Below are positions 23,921 through 31,012 of a DNA stretch of 41,137 nt, piece by piece. The notes beneath the pieces are model-generated. The model did no database searches and was not told the origin of the DNA. It saw nothing but the letters and a program-made list of their open reading frames with translations. The DNA is from CAVRUD01 sp963849635 (GTDB lineage: Bacteria > Chloroflexota > Chloroflexia > Thermomicrobiales > UBA6265): assembly GCA_963849635.1 (NCBI GenBank), contig CAWKIA010000046.1, forward strand, positions 1-41,137, written 5' to 3'. The first letter of the stretch is position 1. Every line of letters starts with the position of its first letter. A program made the translations under genes and the position numbers.

Positions 23921-25717
23921 GTGACACGAGATGCGGACGATTTGAAGCTGTCCCGGGAGGCGAGCATTTCCGAGGCGCTGCCACGTGTGGACCGGCGAAC
24001 GTTGATCGGTGGTGCGGCTGGGGCAGCAGCCCTGGCCGCCACTGGAGGCCTCCGAACGCGACACGCGGAAGCGCAGGCCACACCGCAGGCGGTGCCGACC
24101 TCGGCTCCGGCTGGTGACGATGCCGCGCCTCCTGAACGGCAGGTCATCGTGTTCCCCGGCGACGCCTCGATCGCCAAGGCCGCCGATTTCTACGAGGCGG
24201 TCTACGAGCGAGCCGCGGCGTCCGATCTCAACAGCGATCCGCTCGTGCGGCTCGACAAGAACTTCGCGATCCAGCCCGGGGCGGCGCTCTCCTGGGAGGG
24301 TAGCGCCGACGGCAAGACCTGGACCTTCACGCTCGACCAGAATCTGGTCTGGAGTGACGGCAATCCGGTCACGGCGGCGGACTGGGTCAAGACCTTCCAG
24401 TATGCGGCGGATCCCGAGCACGCTTGGGACTTTGCCTGGTTCTGGGATAGCCAGGGCAAGATCAAGAACTGGAGTCAGGCCATCGCCGGAGAGGTCGCCG
24501 TCGAGGAGATCGGCGTCCGCCAGGGCGACGATCCGTACACCTTGATCTTCGAGACGGAGGATCCGGCCCCGTTCCTGCCGGGGAAGCTCCTCTACTCCCT
24601 GCCGCTCTCGAAGGCGGCACTGGAATCGACCGGTCCGCTCTACAACTCCAACCCGGACACCGCGGTCTCCTCTGGTCCCTTCATCCTGAGCGAGTGGCAG
24701 CCGGGAGAGCAAGTGACGTACGTCCGGAACGAGTCCTACAAGGGCACGCTCAACGTTCCGGTCCAGAAGGTCATCGGCAAGCTGACGGCGGTCACGAACT
24801 TCTACACCCTCTACGAGACCGACGAAATCGACCAGATGGAGAACCCCAGCCCCGACCAGCTGAAGCTCGCGCAGGAGGACCCGGATCTGTCGCAGCAGAT
24901 CTTCTCCGGGGTCGGCGACTTCCGCACGTTCTACCTCTTCTTCGACGTCACCAAGGCGCCGTTCGACAAGCTTGAGGTCCGGCAGGCGTTCAGCCACGCC
25001 GTCGATCGCGACGCGATTCAGACACAGATCCTCGGCCCGCTCGGCACCCAGGCCTACTCCTGGCTGGCGCCCGGCTTCCCCGCCTCAGACCGGGAGGGGC
25101 TGTCCAGCATCCAGAACTTCGACGTGCAGAAGGGCAAGGACCTCCTGGCGACGGCGGGGTACCCGGACGGTAAGGACTTCCCGAAGCAGGAGCTCTGGCT
25201 CCGCGGCGAGAACGACCTCAATCAGACGGTCGCCACGGCGGTCGCCTCGATGATCAGCCAGAACCTCGGGATCGACATCGAGGTCTCGAACAAGGACTCT
25301 GATGTCTTCACCGAGGCCTTGAACGCGAAGCCGACGGAGATCCTGTTTGGCTACGTCTCGTACGGCATGGACTTCCTCGATCCCTCGAACATGCTCGGCG
25401 TCTGGCATGCTCCGGGCCGGCACTCCTGGAACAACGAGGAGTTCAACACGAAGCTCGACGCGGCGGCAGGATTCCTCGGCGATCCCGCCGAGCGGCTCGA
25501 GATGTTCAAGGAGGTCGAGCGGATTCTGGTGACGGACGTACCGGGCGTCTTCATCTACCACTCCACGCCAGTGCAGTTGATCAAGCCGTGGCTGAAGGGC
25601 GACGCCCTTACGCCCGACAACAACGGCCTCACTAACCTCCACTGGCCGGGCTACACCACGATGACCACCCACCCGGCCGGGATCTACATCACGAACGACG
25701 GGCCGGATCGGGGCTAA
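23921..25717 (+). CDS. Extracellular solute-binding protein family 5 (Dpp/Opp-type), Tat-exported
   Basis: Binding protein of about 598 residues. The N-terminus has a Tat-type signal, RVDRRTLIGGAAGAAALAA, near residues 22-40, with likely cleavage after AEAQA. The mature part has the SBP_bac_5 layout: DLNSDPLVRLDKNFAIQPG, LSWEGSADGKTWTFTLDQNL with WSDGNPVTAADWVKTFQYAA (the family signature near residue 145), SSGPFILSEWQPGEQVTYVR, and DKLEVRQAFSHAVDRDAI. Start GTG 23921, with GAGGAG eight bases upstream; 15 upstream codons are open but the signal fits this start. Third gene of the transporter group. The ligand could be a peptide, oligosaccharide or other small molecule. The neighbouring sugar-type enzymes favour a carbohydrate or a conjugate (inference). 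Intact. Confidence 0.9.
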   Translation: MTRDADDLKLSREASISEALPRVDRRTLIGGAAGAAALAATGGLRTRHAEAQATPQAVPTSAPAGDDAAPPERQVIVFPGDASIAKAADFYEAVYERAAASDLNSDPLVRLDKNFAIQPGAALSWEGSADGKTWTFTLDQNLVWSDGNPVTAADWVKTFQYAADPEHAWDFAWFWDSQGKIKNWSQAIAGEVAVEEIGVRQGDDPYTLIFETEDPAPFLPGKLLYSLPLSKAALESTGPLYNSNPDTAVSSGPFILSEWQPGEQVTYVRNESYKGTLNVPVQKVIGKLTAVTNFYTLYETDEIDQMENPSPDQLKLAQEDPDLSQQIFSGVGDFRTFYLFFDVTKAPFDKLEVRQAFSHAVDRDAIQTQILGPLGTQAYSWLAPGFPASDREGLSSIQNFDVQKGKDLLATAGYPDGKDFPKQELWLRGENDLNQTVATAVASMISQNLGIDIEVSNKDSDVFTEALNAKPTEILFGYVSYGMDFLDPSNMLGVWHAPGRHSWNNEEFNTKLDAAAGFLGDPAERLEMFKEVERILVTDVPGVFIYHSTPVQLIKPWLKGDALTPDNNGLTNLHWPGYTTMTTHPAGIYITNDGPDRG

Positions 25718-25744
25718 CAGCCCTCACCCCGGCTCTGCGGGCCA

Positions 25745-25770
25745 CCCCTCTCCCCTCTGGGGGAGAGGGG
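25745..25770. terminator. GC-rich hairpin after the binding-protein gene (repeat family C)
   Basis: Perfect 11-base stem, CCCCTCTCCCC at 25745-25755 and its complement at 25760-25770, four-base loop, 28 bases after the stop of the binding-protein gene. Same sequence family as the hairpins at 20669 and 27081. Only a weak T run follows, so a terminator function is probable but not certain. Confidence 0.5.
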
Positions 25771-25883
25771 TATCGTCACGCATTGCGTTCCTCTTACAAT
25801 GCCCGCGCGAACGCGCCTTCAGATTCCTCTTCAGGTTGTGAGAGAGGAGATGAGGGCACTCAACGGTCTTCGAAAGGAATCTC

Positions 25884-27053
25884 ATGCCCGCCACCGTCGT
25901 GGACTCCCCGTCAGCAGTCTCTCTTCGGGAAGATTTCCTCATCAACCCCGATGTGGTTTTTTTGAACCATGGGTCATTTGGGGCGTGCCCGAAGCCGGTC
26001 TTTGCCGAGTACCAACGGTGGCAGCGGGAGCTGGAATGGCAACCGGTCGAGTTCATCGGCCGGCGGCTCGAAGGGCTGATGGACACTGCCCGACATGAGA
26101 TGGCGGCGTTCGTCAACGCGGATCCGGAGCATCTGGTCTTTGTGCCGAATGCGACGGCAGGGCTCAATGTCGTGATTCGCTCGCTGGACCTGCAGCCGGG
26201 CGATGAGATCGTCTCCAACGATCACGAGTACGGCGCCTTGCGGCTTACCTGGGAGCTGGTCTGCCGCAAGACGGGCGCGGTTTATGTCGAGCAGCACATT
26301 CCGTTGCCGGTGCATTCTCAGGAGGAGATCGTCGAGGCGATCTGGTCGGGGGTGACGGCACGGACGAAGGTCGTCTTCCTGAGCCACATCACCTCGCCGA
26401 CGGCGCTGATCTTCCCGGTCGAGGAGATCGCCCGGCGGTGCCGGGAAGCGGGCATCATGTGCATGATCGACGGTGCCCACGCCCCAGGGCAGATCCCGGT
26501 CGATATCGAAGCAATTGGCGCCAATGTCTATTCGGGAAACAACCACAAGTGGCTGTGTGCCCCGAAGGGGTCCGCGTTTCTGTATGTCTGCTCGGATCTG
26601 CATGAGGATGTCGATTCCCTGATCATCTCCTGGGGCTGGCGCGAGGAAAGCGCCAGCTTCGTCGTGCGCAACCAGGTACAGGGGACGCGGGACTCCGCCT
26701 CGTACCTGGCGACGCCGGCCGCGATCCGGTATCAGGCCGAGCACGATTGGGATGTGGTCCGGGCGCGGTGTCATGAACTAGCGCGAGAGGCGCGGCGACG
26801 GATCTGCGAGTTGACCGGACTGGAGCCGATTCAGCCGGATTCGCCGGACTTCTTCCGGCAGATGGTGGCGATCCCCCTGCCGCCCTATGACCACATGGAA
26901 CTGAAGACCCGGCTTTATGACGAGTACAACATTGAGATCCCGCTGACAATCAGCGGTCCGCATTACATGATCCGGGCGTCTTTCCAGGGGTACAACACGG
27001 AAGAGGATTTGGAGACGCTGATTAAGGCGTTGGTGGAGTTGAGGGCGGTCTAG
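25884..27053 (+). CDS. Class V aminotransferase family PLP enzyme (isopenicillin N epimerase-like)
   Basis: 389-residue PLP enzyme of fold type I. FLNHGSFGACPKPVFAEY near residue 27 is the typical opening of CefD-like members. LVFVPNATAGLNVVIRSLDL is the cofactor phosphate region, MCMIDGAHAPGQIPVDIEAI has the PLP-ring Asp-Gly-Ala-His, and VYSGNNHKWLCAPKGSAFLY has the Schiff-base Lys. The C-terminal LTISGPHYMIRASFQGYNTE is the carboxylate-Arg region. The family includes epimerases, cysteine desulfurase-like lyases and aminotransferases, so the reaction is open. GGAAT lies before ATG 25884. About 170 bases and a hairpin separate it from the transporter genes, so it may have its own promoter. 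It could process an amino-acid-like product of the imported compound (inference). Confidence 0.88.
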   Translation: MPATVVDSPSAVSLREDFLINPDVVFLNHGSFGACPKPVFAEYQRWQRELEWQPVEFIGRRLEGLMDTARHEMAAFVNADPEHLVFVPNATAGLNVVIRSLDLQPGDEIVSNDHEYGALRLTWELVCRKTGAVYVEQHIPLPVHSQEEIVEAIWSGVTARTKVVFLSHITSPTALIFPVEEIARRCREAGIMCMIDGAHAPGQIPVDIEAIGANVYSGNNHKWLCAPKGSAFLYVCSDLHEDVDSLIISWGWREESASFVVRNQVQGTRDSASYLATPAAIRYQAEHDWDVVRARCHELAREARRRICELTGLEPIQPDSPDFFRQMVAIPLPPYDHMELKTRLYDEYNIEIPLTISGPHYMIRASFQGYNTEEDLETLIKALVELRAV

Positions 27054-27080
27054 AGGGCCGAGAAGGACCTCACCCCCTAC

Positions 27081-27106
27081 CCCCTCTCCATTGCGATGGA
27101 GAGGGG
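27081..27106. terminator. GC-rich hairpin between convergent genes (repeat family C)
   Basis: Perfect 11-base stem, CCCCTCTCCAT at 27081-27091 and its complement at 27096-27106, loop TGCG, between the aminotransferase stop (27053) and the GNAT gene's stop (27109). It is preceded by CCTCACCCCCTAC, the same flank seen near the other family C copies. Probably ends both transcripts. Confidence 0.55.
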
Positions 27107-27108
27107 CG

Positions 27109-28093
27109 TCAGGCTCGGCCGATTCCGGAGCAAGGGCGTTCGAGGTTGAACCAGTCCGGCTTGTAGGCGATGGGCAGAGTGCCGATCAGGTCCCAGAGGA
27201 TTTTGTCGGCAGCGTCGACTTCGATGGTGATTAGACCGGTTCGCCGCTCGGGCGAACGAGAGGGTATGACCGAGTAGGGCAAGGGTGAGGTCGGGCGTGC
27301 CGGGGCCGACCTCGGGGAGGACGCCGGTCCATCCGAGGTCGAACTCCATCGCTGATTCGCCGCGGCGGAGACTGGAGACGCCGACCGGGCGGTCGCCGTC
27401 GAATGCGATGAAGAGGGCTTCGGGGATGAGGTCTTCGCCAAGGTAGAGGGCGGTTGCGGTCTTCGAGTCGAGCGGCGCCTGCGGACTCCAGGCATGAGTT
27501 TGCTGGTAGATCTTCGCGTGGAGATCGGCGATTGTCGGCATGAGAACCACGGGATTTTCGAGGTTCGCAAGCGATTGGATTCGGAGTGCGAGCTGCTGTG
27601 CCCGGCGCCTGGACTCAGAGAAGCGGGTCCAGGTCGATTCCGGGATACGGGAAGGGTCGAGGGAGCCGAGTCTGGTGCGCATCAGGTAGCGGAAGCCGCG
27701 CCGGGCGAAGAAATCCAGGCTGTTGATTGCTGCTGCGCTCAGTCCAACCTGCAGGGCGCGGTCATCGCGCTCGGCTGCTTCTGTCGCCAGGGCATCGAGC
27801 AGCGCGGTGCCGACGCCCTGGCGGCGATGGGCGGGATGGACGTGCAGGGCGATGCGCCACCGAGCGGGCGCAACCGGTGACTCGAAGAGGGTTCCCGCGC
27901 CCACGATTTCGCACTACTCATCGCGGCGGACGACAACGAGCGTCAAGGATTGATGGCCGGACTCGTGATTGGGTGGACCGTGCATGCCAAACGCGGGGCC
28001 GACCGACACATCGTCCAGGGCGAGAGATGCGACGCTGATTTGGTCGCTTGCCTCCCAGGGTCGGAGTGTCCAGCCGGATGCGGACCTGCTCAA
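27109..28093 (-). pseudogene. GNAT acetyltransferase, with an in-frame stop and a frameshift
   Basis: Acetyl-CoA-dependent N-acetyltransferase with two GNAT-like halves, about 320 residues if repaired. It would start at TTG 28093, overlapping the TGA of the upstream permease (TTGA), with SASGWTLRPWEASDQ. The first half holds LTLVVVRRDE, then a TAG at 27914-27916, then EIVGAGTLFESP and the acetyl-CoA loop HVHPAHRRQGVGTALLDALA. The second half runs to LALLGHTLSFARA, where the frame must change near 27250 to read GLITIEVDAADKILWDLIG and AYKPDWFNLERPC. The second stretch could start at GTG 27904 alone, but that would lack the first strands. One stop plus one shift suggests a real pseudogene or several sequence errors. 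Position after the transporter genes suggests co-transcription. Confidence 0.75.
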
Positions 28094-29625
28094 CCTGGGC
28101 GGCGAAGTCGGGGGTCGACGATGGGTTCGACGGCGAGGGCGAGGAGGGTGAAGGCCAGGGCGGCGAAGATGATCAGGATGCCGGGGGGGACGACCCACCA
28201 CCAATAGCCGACGTAGAGGGCGCCGGTCTGGAAGCCGGCCTGCAGCAGTTGGCCCCAGGTGGGGATGCTGGGATCGCCGAGGCCGAGGAAGCTGAGGCCG
28301 GCTTCGGCCAGGACGGCGCTGGGAGCGGAGAAGATCATCTGGGCGACGATAAACGGCGCAACCTGGGGGAGGACGTGGCGGACCATGATCCGGGTTCGGG
28401 AGGCGCCCAGGGCGCGGGCCGCTTCCACGAGTTGACCTGATCTGATCTGGAGGACCATCGAGCGGACGACGATCGTCAGGCCGGGCCAGGAGAAGGCCAC
28501 GAGGATGAGGATGATGAACCACAGGTTGGGTCCGACGAGGAAGACCAGGAAGATCAGCAAGGGTAGGATAGGGACCTGGGAGACGATGTCGGTGATGCGC
28601 TGGATCACCGTATCGGTCACGCCGCCAGAGTAGCCGGAGATGACGCCGAGGGCCGTTCCAATGGCGGTCGTGAGAACAGCCGCCAGGGTGGCGATGAGGA
28701 GGGCGACCGGGAAGCCATAGAGCAGCCCTTCCCAGAGGTCACGTCCGATGGAATCGGTGCCCATGACGCCATAAACGGTGCCAGCGAAGACCGACTCAAT
28801 TGGGGCGATCTCATCGGCGACATCCGGAACGAGGGCCTGGATGCGCAGGATGTAGTCACCGTGGAGGGGAGTGAAGCTGCCCGAACCGTCTGGGTTTGGC
28901 GTTCCGAAGAGGCCCTCGTTGAGGCGATCTCGGAGATCGGCGGGGAGGGCAACGCCGGGGTAGGCGGTGGTCAGGAATTGGGTTAGATACTGGTTGGCGG
29001 TGTCCTGGCTGGTCAGGTCGACACGGTTGTTGGTGTCGTAGAAGCGGCGGTAGGGAGCGGTTTCGTCCGGGCGAGGACCGGGGATTTCAACGGCGGCGAC
29101 GCGAATCTCACCGCCATCCGGCCGGATGAGTGTGGCAAGGATCACCGGTGGCCGGGCACCGTGGAAGGTAACTCCGGTGAAGGTGGCGGTCAAAAACTCC
29201 GGAAACTGACTGGAATCATACGAGTACGGAAAGTCGTAGGTGCGTAGCTCGCCCTGCGGGCGAGTTTCGACGGTGGTGGGATCAGACAGTGTGCTGGTTT
29301 TGTGGGGTAGGCCGTCCGCGCCGAGCCAGATGGTCCAGACGGGCGGTGCGGCTTTGGGGTTGTCGGCCCAATAGGCGGGGTTGGACCAGCGGGCTTCGCC
29401 GAAGTCGCGGGGATAGGTGGCGAGGACCCAGGCGGAGATCGCCAGCATGACGACGAAGAAGACCAGGGCTGCCTTGCCCACGCCGTCGGCGAGGACGAGC
29501 CGGACGATGGAGCCGACCGAATGGCCGGCGTCGTCCTGCTCTTCGACATCTTCGTGGAACTGAGGAGTTCCCATGGGCTGCGGCTGAAGGAGGTCTGGTG
29601 CGGCGGCCGGGTTCCCGGCAGTCAT
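28090..29625 (-). CDS. Dpp/Opp-type ABC permease (DppC-like) with a large extracytoplasmic insert
   Basis: 511 residues, against about 300 for a usual DppC. One membrane helix (AALVFFVVMLAISAWVLATY, about 53-72) is followed by roughly 220 hydrophilic residues rich in Pro, Asp and Thr, then the normal core: VMGTDSIGRDLWEGLLYGFP, helices, the EAA-loop LVEAARALGASRTRIMVRH, AEAGLSFLGLGDPSIPTWGQ and the ending AVEPIVDPRLRR. By topology the insert lies outside the membrane, where it could contact the binding protein. Start ATG 29625. Downstream of the DppB-like gene by about 100 bases containing a family C hairpin. The stop overlaps the GNAT start. Frame intact. No ATPase gene follows. Confidence 0.9.
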   Translation of the reverse strand: MTAGNPAAAPDLLQPQPMGTPQFHEDVEEQDDAGHSVGSIVRLVLADGVGKAALVFFVVMLAISAWVLATYPRDFGEARWSNPAYWADNPKAAPPVWTIWLGADGLPHKTSTLSDPTTVETRPQGELRTYDFPYSYDSSQFPEFLTATFTGVTFHGARPPVILATLIRPDGGEIRVAAVEIPGPRPDETAPYRRFYDTNNRVDLTSQDTANQYLTQFLTTAYPGVALPADLRDRLNEGLFGTPNPDGSGSFTPLHGDYILRIQALVPDVADEIAPIESVFAGTVYGVMGTDSIGRDLWEGLLYGFPVALLIATLAAVLTTAIGTALGVISGYSGGVTDTVIQRITDIVSQVPILPLLIFLVFLVGPNLWFIILILVAFSWPGLTIVVRSMVLQIRSGQLVEAARALGASRTRIMVRHVLPQVAPFIVAQMIFSAPSAVLAEAGLSFLGLGDPSIPTWGQLLQAGFQTGALYVGYWWWVVPPGILIIFAALAFTLLALAVEPIVDPRLRRPG

Positions 29626-29652
29626 GGGAATTGCCCCCTACCCCCCCCAGCC

Positions 29653-29684
29653 CCCCTTCCCCCCGCTGCGGCAGGGGGAAGGGG
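29653..29684. repeat. GC-rich hairpin between permease genes (repeat family C)
   Basis: Stem CCCCTTCCCCCCGC at 29653-29666 and GCAGGGGGAAGGGG at 29671-29684, one mismatch, loop TGCG. Nearly the same sequence as 20593-20626. Here it sits between two genes of one transporter, so it is unlikely to be a full terminator; it may tune the relative levels of the two permeases. Confidence 0.6.
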
Positions 29685-29729
29685 CAGAACGGGGCGCGCG
29701 AGGTGGCCCTTGCGACGGTGGAGATCGCC

Positions 29730-30785
29730 TCAGTCATAGCGCACCCTGGGGTCGAGGAGGACATAGAGGATATCGAGGATGAAGCGGGAGATGACGTAGA
29801 TCAGCGTGAAGACGAAGGTGAGCCCGACGATGAGCCCTTCGTCTGGGGTGCCGGAAATGGCGTCGTAGTAGAGGCGCCCCATGCCCCGCCAATTGAACAC
29901 CGTTTCAACGATGATGGCGCCGGAGAGAGCGCCGGTAAAGCTAAAGATGAGGCCGGTGACGATGGGTGGGGCGGCCACGCGGAGGATGTGGCGGGAGTTG
30001 ACCTTGCCTTCAGGCAGGCCCTTGGCTCGAGCCAGTTGGACGTGGTCTTCCTGAGATGCAGTCACTGTCTGGGTCCGGATACTGTAGATGTAGGGGCCGA
30101 CACTGACCGTGACCAGCGTCAAGATCGGCAGGATCGCGTGATAGGCGAGGTCAACGGCCCGATCCCAGCGGCCTGTTGGCGGTGGTGTGGAGTACATCCC
30201 GCCGGCTGGGAGCCAGTCCAGGCGGTACGCGAAGACGACGATGCCGAGGATGCCCAGCCACCAGCCGGGGACGGCATTCGAGATCGCAGCGAAGTAGGCC
30301 ATGACGCGATCGATCCTACTTCCGACGCGGGTTGCCATCCTTGTGCCGACGATCAGGCCGATGACGGCGGTGATTGCCGTGGAGGTCATGAGGAGCAAGA
30401 TCGTGTACGGCAGGCGATCGAGGATCAGGGCGCTAATCTCGCGATCGCCCTCGGGGGTTCGGAGTTGGCGGGCCTCGCCGAGGTCGAGCTGGAGCACCCG
30501 GAAGACGTTATCAGGCAGGCGTTGCCACCAGGGCTCGTCCAGGCCATAGAAGCGTTCGAGTTCGGTCTGGCGCTCGGCGACAGCGCGCTCAAGTTCGGCG
30601 GGATCGCGGATCGTCTGGCTGAGCGTCTGGCGAATGCCGCGGGTCTCCTCGGTCACCTGGGCGCGGAGGAGGTTGTCGGAGAAGCCTGTCGCGCCCAGGG
30701 AGATGACGAGCAAAATCAGGACGGCGATGAGGACGCCGATCAGGGTGATGGCGCGGATAGCGAGAGGGCGGAGGATGGAGATCAT
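29730..30785 (-). CDS. Dpp/Opp-type ABC transporter permease (DppB-like)
   Basis: 351-residue inner-membrane permease. Helix 1 is AITLIGVLIAVLILLVISLG. It is followed by a long outside segment (about 30-115) with a charged helix (LERAVAERQTELERFYGLDE), longer than in most DppB proteins. The core has DRLPYTILLLMTSTAITAVI, SNAVPGWWLGILGIVVFAYR, the EAA-like HVQLARAKGLPEGKVNSRHI, and the C-terminus FILDILYVLLDPRVRYD. Start ATG 30785. Downstream partner is the long DppC-like gene, upstream is the binding-protein gene about 230 bases away. Both permeases of this module have enlarged outside parts, which suggests they evolved together. Frame intact. Confidence 0.9.
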   Translation of the reverse strand: MISILRPLAIRAITLIGVLIAVLILLVISLGATGFSDNLLRAQVTEETRGIRQTLSQTIRDPAELERAVAERQTELERFYGLDEPWWQRLPDNVFRVLQLDLGEARQLRTPEGDREISALILDRLPYTILLLMTSTAITAVIGLIVGTRMATRVGSRIDRVMAYFAAISNAVPGWWLGILGIVVFAYRLDWLPAGGMYSTPPPTGRWDRAVDLAYHAILPILTLVTVSVGPYIYSIRTQTVTASQEDHVQLARAKGLPEGKVNSRHILRVAAPPIVTGLIFSFTGALSGAIIVETVFNWRGMGRLYYDAISGTPDEGLIVGLTFVFTLIYVISRFILDILYVLLDPRVRYD

Positions 30786-30788
30786 GGG

Positions 30789-30819
30789 GTAGACGACCGG
30801 TTAGCTGCTAACCGTCTAC
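30789..30819. promoter_or_regulatory. Hairpin directly upstream of the DppB-like start
   Basis: Inverted repeat GTAGAC..GGTTAGC / GCTAACC..GTCTAC with a four-base bulge (GACC) on the left arm, ending four bases from the start codon at 30785. In the mRNA it would cover the ribosome binding region, so it could limit permease translation or act as a processing site. Function is inference. Confidence 0.4.
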
Positions 30820-30824
30820 GGGTT

Positions 30825-30943
30825 GTAGGGGCGGAACTATGTGTCCGCCCGGCGGCCAACCACGACGTAGCGTATTGGGAGCCGATTTTCCCAACTGGAA
30901 CGCCGTGCATTGGTGCCGTGCGGACACATCGGACCGCCCCTAC
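30825..30943. repeat. MITE-like inverted-repeat element, family A copy 2
   Basis: Left arm begins GTAGGGGCGGAACTATGTGT at 30825; right arm ends with CGGACCGCCCCTAC at 30943. Length 119 bases against 116 for copy 1 at 3668-3783, with the same ends and a similar GGAACGCCG(T/A) interior stretch. No reading frame. It sits between the binding-protein gene and its permease genes, so it could have been inserted into an existing operon. Confidence 0.75.
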
Positions 30944-31012
30944 GAAGGGGATGGGGTTGGCCGAATCAATGTGAACGCCCTGGGTCATCACGATGCCGTC
31001 CTCGTGTAAGAC

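Noticed and set aside
22373..24997. An 874-residue open frame on the minus strand
   Set aside because: It is antisense to two permeases and a binding protein with clear family motifs; its own sequence is charged low-complexity text typical of shadow frames in GC-rich DNA.
3668..30943. CRISPR array or attC-type integron repeats suggested by recurring palindromes
   Set aside because: Copies are isolated, kilobases apart and without regular spacers or gene cassettes; they are dispersed inverted-repeat elements.
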